Shown here in pieces: positions 18,001-21,480 of a DNA stretch of 21,480 nt. Each line of letters opens with the position of its first letter. The stretch's first letter is position 1. This DNA comes from Purshia tridentata (taxonomy: Eukaryota; Streptophyta; Magnoliopsida; Rosales; Rosaceae): contig QANT01006129.1 in assembly GCA_003254885.1 (NCBI GenBank), positions 1 to 21,480 of the forward strand, given 5' to 3'. The position numbers were made by a program, and so were the translations under genes. The notes below the pieces were generated by a model that saw only the letters and a program-made list of their open reading frames with translations, did no database searches and was not told where the DNA came from.

Positions 18001-20263
18001 TAAAGGGTCACCCCTTACTGCTCGGCTTGTAGTCCCATCAAACCAAGTTGGTTGTTTGTTGGGAAAAGGGGGTGTAATAGTTTCAGAGATCCGGAAGGTA
18101 ACTGGTGCTGGTATACGAATTATAGGGGGTGACCAGGTCCCGAAGTGTGCCTTAGAGAATGAGGAAGTTGTACAGGTGCGGTGGTATCACACTCTTTAAG
18201 CAAGCCCCATTGAGTGAAATTTGTTATATTTGGCCACCTACATTTGATCATTTTAACTCGCAAGCTTTATATATATTTAGTTATCATTGGTTTACAGATT
18301 TCAGGAGATTTTTCAAATGTGCAAGATGCCTTGTACAACGTTACTGGTAGATTACGAGATAACCTTTTCTCCAGTACAGTAAATAATTCTGGAAGGAGGA
18401 GTGGTTCATCCATGCTAACTGATACCAGTCCTTATGGAAGACTCAGGGATCCTGCTCCAATTGGATTTCAGCCATCACCATCAGTCAGTGTTTCTCATGG
18501 TCTTAATCGACACACAACTCTAACTCATAGTATGGATCATCTTGGACTTTCCCATAGTTTAGATCATCCTTCCTCACCAAGGCCATGGGCATCACAGGTA
18601 AGCCTCTCTATCTCTCACTCTCTCACTCTCTCCCTCTCTCACTTTCTCACTCTTGTGCACACATGTGGTTTAATATTTGTATTTTAATTTTTTCAGTTGA
18701 TTTATTGATTGGATTGCAGATGGTAGCTTCAAGGGGCATCAGTGATGTTGGCAGGGGTTTAACTTCTTTTAAAAGTGGCTCAGAACTTGGCAGGTTGGTA
18801 ACACAACACAATGCCTAGAAAATTATAAGATTGCGCTAAGCTGTAAATGGGTCTGAAAGTAAAATAGATGCCTTGTTAAAGTATGAGTAGATAGCATCAA
18901 ATATTGAGATTAGAGTAGCTTGGTTTGAAGAAACATTTAATAAATTTGAGATCAGCTCATCATGATGTTTTCTAGATTGAGCCGCCATTGGGGTGCATCT
19001 AAATTTATGGATATCAAGTGAAATTAAAATTTGAATAAGATATAGGGATTAAGGTGGACCAGTAGACCCCTATTTAAAAAAAAAAAATTATAAGGTGGAC
19101 CAGTAGTCAAATCAGACATCCCGTTGTGTGATTTCCAACCGACTATTTTAGCTCTTGCAGTTGGATATCAACTGATGATATGTAGGAATTAAAGACATTT
19201 GCACAGTTTTACCTCTTTCTGGGACCTTTCACAGCTCATTGTGCTAGTTGATTGTTCATATCATCTGCAGCCCTAATTTCATACTAATATTACTAAATTG
19301 AAATACTGAACTGTCACCTAAAAATTGATCATAAACTAGTTACCTCTCTTGTAGTATTCCATCTGACATCTCAGTGTGTCACTTAAATAAAATGTTCACC
19401 TTATTTGGTTACTAATGGAAAGGTGAAGAATTATGTATTCAAAGTTTCTAATAAGCTCCATTATTACTTAATTTTTTTGACCTTTCCCATGGTATCAGCA
19501 GCGGAAGCAAATCTGCTATTGTGACAAATACAACCGTAGAGATCATAGTTCCTGAAAATGTTATTGGCTCTGTGTACGGAGAGAACGGTTCCAATTTAGC
19601 TCGTTTAAGACAGGTATTCCACACTTTAATTTCATAATTTTTCTGTAGTATTGCTTCTTTGGTATTACTTTAATCAAAATTTGCTCATCATTTATAGCTA
19701 GCAAGACTAGCAGCGCCCAGATAGTTGGATTTCAAACCTCAAGATAACAATTTTGTCTGTATTATATTTGAGAGCTGCCCATGTCTTCTAAATTTCTAGT
19801 CATATATTATTCTTGAGAAACAATTATGTAAAATTTCGGAGGAGCAAGTTGAAGTGGCTGGAATGGCTAGGAAGAACATAGTTACTTCTCCATAGAAGAA
19901 TTCTCTCCTTTTCCTCCACCTCACTCTCCCTCTCGCTCCCCTGTTTGAGGGATGGGGTAGTTGGGGTGTTGGGGGGCAGGCCTTTGAGCTTGAGTATCTT
20001 TGTAGTGCACCCAAAGCCAAACTTAGGGCATCAAAGTTCCTGCTGTTTTGATCTCTCTAAAATGTCTCATTGTATATCAACTTAAACTTACCTATTTTCT
20101 TTTTTATGTTTTCTTGGTAAATCAGATTTCGGGTGCCAAGGTAATAGTGCACGAACCCCATCCTGGAACAACTGACAGGATTATTGTCATATCAGGGACA
20201 CCAGACGAAACCCAGGCGGCACAGAGCCTCCTTCATGCATTCATTCTTACTGGACCATCATGA
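15018..20263 (+). CDS. HEN4-like: Five-KH-domain RNA-binding protein, HEN4-like
   Basis: Seven exons (15018-15647, 17348-17791, 17900-18175, 18298-18597, 18720-18793, 19502-19613, 20126-20263) encode 657 residues. All introns are GT..AG. Five KH domains are visible by their GxxG loops: GKSG 61-64, GKGG 174-177, GKGG 321-324, GKGG 413-416 and GENG 601-604. KH1 carries an acidic insert (GGGEEEEIEV, about 118-126), and a His/Ser-rich linker lies at about 510-540 between KH4 and KH5. Plant relatives are nuclear proteins acting in pre-mRNA processing; HEN4 itself promotes AGAMOUS splicing in flower development. The exact orthologue (HEN4 or a shorter HEN4-like paralogue) is unsettled, and 657 residues is shorter than I recall for Arabidopsis HEN4. 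I start at 15018 (MGSTFLS...); MSSEPNF at 15066 is an alternative. Exon 1 is far more GC-rich than the rest. Confidence 0.9.
15648..17347 (+). other. Intron 1 of the KH-domain gene
   Basis: A 1,700 base AT-rich phase 0 intron that interrupts KH2 (...DEMVE then IEGDIFAV...). I see no transposon ends, coding exons or structured RNA in it. A long first intron often carries regulatory sequence, but nothing specific can be pointed to. Confidence 0.7.
18604..18650 (+). repeat. CT-rich microsatellite in intron 4 of the KH-domain gene
   Basis: Imperfect CTCTCT/CTCACT repeats begin six bases after the exon 4 donor (GTAAGC) and fill much of the first half of this 122 base intron. The exon 4 frame stays open through the tract until a TAA ending at 18687. 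Confidence 0.8.
18794..19501 (+). other. Intron 5 of the KH-domain gene
   Basis: A 708 base AT-rich intron (donor AG|GTTGGT) ending in a tandem CAGCAG acceptor. Inside it AAGGTGGACCAGTAG occurs twice, at 19051-19065 and 19092-19106, flanking an A-rich run. No coding content is recognised. Confidence 0.7.
19614..20125 (+). other. Intron 6 of the KH-domain gene
   Basis: A 512 base phase 0 intron that splits KH5 between LARLRQ and ISGAKV. A locally C- and G-rich patch occurs at about 19910-19985. No gene or repeat is identified. Confidence 0.7.
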
Positions 20264-20986
20264 AAAATACCTGTTCTTGAGAGATACTTGCAGGAGAACA
20301 CTCTGGATTGGTAATTGGTTTTTGTTGTGTCAAATATTATACACAAAAAGTAGGATCATTCAGGCCAATCCTTAGAGCTAGCAAAAGTAAATTTTGCTCT
20401 AATGGCTTGCCAATATATCAATAGTCTGCTATTCCCTGATTGATTTACTGTGTATTCTTCAGAACGAAGTGGAAAGTTTTACAAGAGCGTCTTGCTACCA
20501 TTTTCACTACCTTGTTTTAAATCTCAGATTAACGGAATTGCTTACTTAACCCTAGATTTTTTTAATGAAATTACATTTCCTTCATTCATCAATTTTTTAT
20601 GTTACCAAAATTTAAAAATTATAAAAATGTCATGACTACCTGCAATGGTCATTGGCTATGGGTCGGAGGGAAGGAAAGGGAGGGTGAAGTTTTTTCTTTC
20701 CTTTTAAGTTTTAACTATGTTTCAATTTTTCTTTAAAGGGTAATAGTAAATATAAAATTCAAAAAATAAAATAAAAACAGGAGATTTTAAAGAGTAATAT
20801 TCTTTTGGTAAGAGACCCAAAGAAAAGCAAGTGACTCCAAATAGACGTGGGTAAGGTGTACAATTCGACAGGCTGGCTCAGGCTACTAGACATGTGCCTA
20901 TTCAAGCACTTGTTATTATTTTTATTTCATTAGTCTTCTCTTTTTTGTCTGCCGGGTCATTTATGTCAATTTAGTAAAAGATAATT
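20264..20986. other. 3' flank of the KH-domain gene
   Basis: The first few hundred bases are presumably 3' untranslated. No clear AATAAA signal appears close to the stop, but AATAAAATAAAA runs occur at about 20765. Short open frames here have no recognisable features. Confidence 0.5.
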
Positions 20987-20991
20987 TTTCT

Positions 20992-21405
20992 AAGGCTTAT
21001 TATTGAATTTATCTCCTGAAACATATTATTTTTTTCATTTTATCCCCTGAAAGTTAAATACTCTCACTTTGCCCCCTAAACTTTGAATCACAAGAGTAAA
21101 TCCTTCCACTTTGCCTTTTAAATTCAACTTTATCCATTTGTTTTATCTCAACTTTGGTCCAACTTTTGACTCATTAAACTTCCACCAAAATCAACAATTG
21201 TATACTCATTTTGAATCTATGAATCTCCTCTTTACAATCATATAAAAATCACACAAAACGGAGCTCTAGAACTCCAGATAATAGATAAAATTGAGGATGT
21301 AGATGAAAGTGTAAAATTTGGGGGAAAAAGTAAGAGAATTTAACTTTCGGGGGGCAAAATGAAAAAAAGAGTATGTTTCAGAGGATAAATTCAATAATAA
21401 GCCTT
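20992..21405. mobile_element. MITE-like element with about 110 bp terminal inverted repeats
   Basis: The left end AAGGCTTATTATTGAATTTA is the reverse complement of the right end (TAAATTCAATAATAAGCCTT). The complementarity continues for about 110 bases with mismatches, through CTGAAACATA, TTTTTTTCATTTT and GAAAGTTAAAT. The total length is 414 bases with no coding capacity. TTTCT stands immediately before (20987-20991) and immediately after (21406-21410) the inverted repeats, a candidate 5 bp target-site duplication. Long inverted ends suggest a Mutator-like or foldback-type non-autonomous element, but 5 bp does not match the usual 9 bp Mutator duplication. Confidence 0.75.
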
Positions 21406-21410
21406 TTTCT

Positions 21411-21480
21411 AATTAGACTCATTTTTTAAATTTTCAATTCAAAATTTATTAGTTTTTTTTTCTTTGGTATTTTCAATTAA
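21411..21480. other. AT-rich end of window
   Basis: Seventy bases beyond the element, with poly-T and AATT-rich sequence only. Nothing further is recognised. Confidence 0.6.

Noticed and set aside
1..21480. CRISPR array, rRNA, bacterial-type operon or antiviral system
   Set aside because: The window is plant nuclear DNA; no regularly spaced repeats or prokaryotic gene clusters are present.

Overview
This is a eudicot plant nuclear genomic window. The basis is AT-rich DNA, intron-split genes with GT..AG borders, chloroplast-targeted and plant-specific protein families, and many short non-autonomous transposon remnants. A rosid is most likely, but the genus cannot be fixed from sequence alone. 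One ambiguous base (N) lies at position 133.

Layout, left to right. Positions 1-620 hold no recognisable gene, only a pair of G-box motifs. A decayed piece of a LINE-type retrotransposon (zf-RVT region) lies at about 622-880 on the minus strand. From 899 to about 5142 there is a tandem segmental duplication. Each unit carries one intronless, membrane-anchored LEA_2/NDR1-HIN1-like gene on the minus strand (1064-1786 and 3727-4440). Both genes are open, and their differences are substitutions and whole-codon indels. A five-exon nicotinamidase gene (NIC1 type, NAD salvage) follows on the minus strand, 5442-7439. A 2.4 kb intergenic stretch then holds microsatellites, a MITE-like hairpin and a diverged repeat pair. 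Next is a two-exon gene for a small secreted eight-cysteine protein with a poly-serine linker (thionin-like, 10000-10623, plus strand).

The right half carries two well-conserved plus-strand genes. One is a three-exon chloroplast fructose-1,6-bisphosphatase of the second, redox-insensitive type (11335-13794). The other is a seven-exon protein with five KH RNA-binding domains, HEN4-like (15018-20263). A MITE-like element with about 110 bp terminal inverted repeats and a 5 bp candidate target duplication occupies 20992-21405.

The genes are individually transcribed and do not form one pathway. The most informative large-scale signal is gene order. Nicotinamidase, cpFBPase II and HEN4-like KH genes lie side by side here. 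From memory, Arabidopsis has cpFBPaseII next to HEN4 on chromosome 5, and NIC1 close to another HEN4-like KH gene on chromosome 2, so this window may show the unfractionated ancestral block. I found no convincing new multi-gene system. The more unusual items are the tandem LEA_2 pair, a splice donor embedded in a TA microsatellite, a frame-preserving tandem splice acceptor, a repeated intron position within the KH domains, and the thionin-like gene with its RY/GA promoter.
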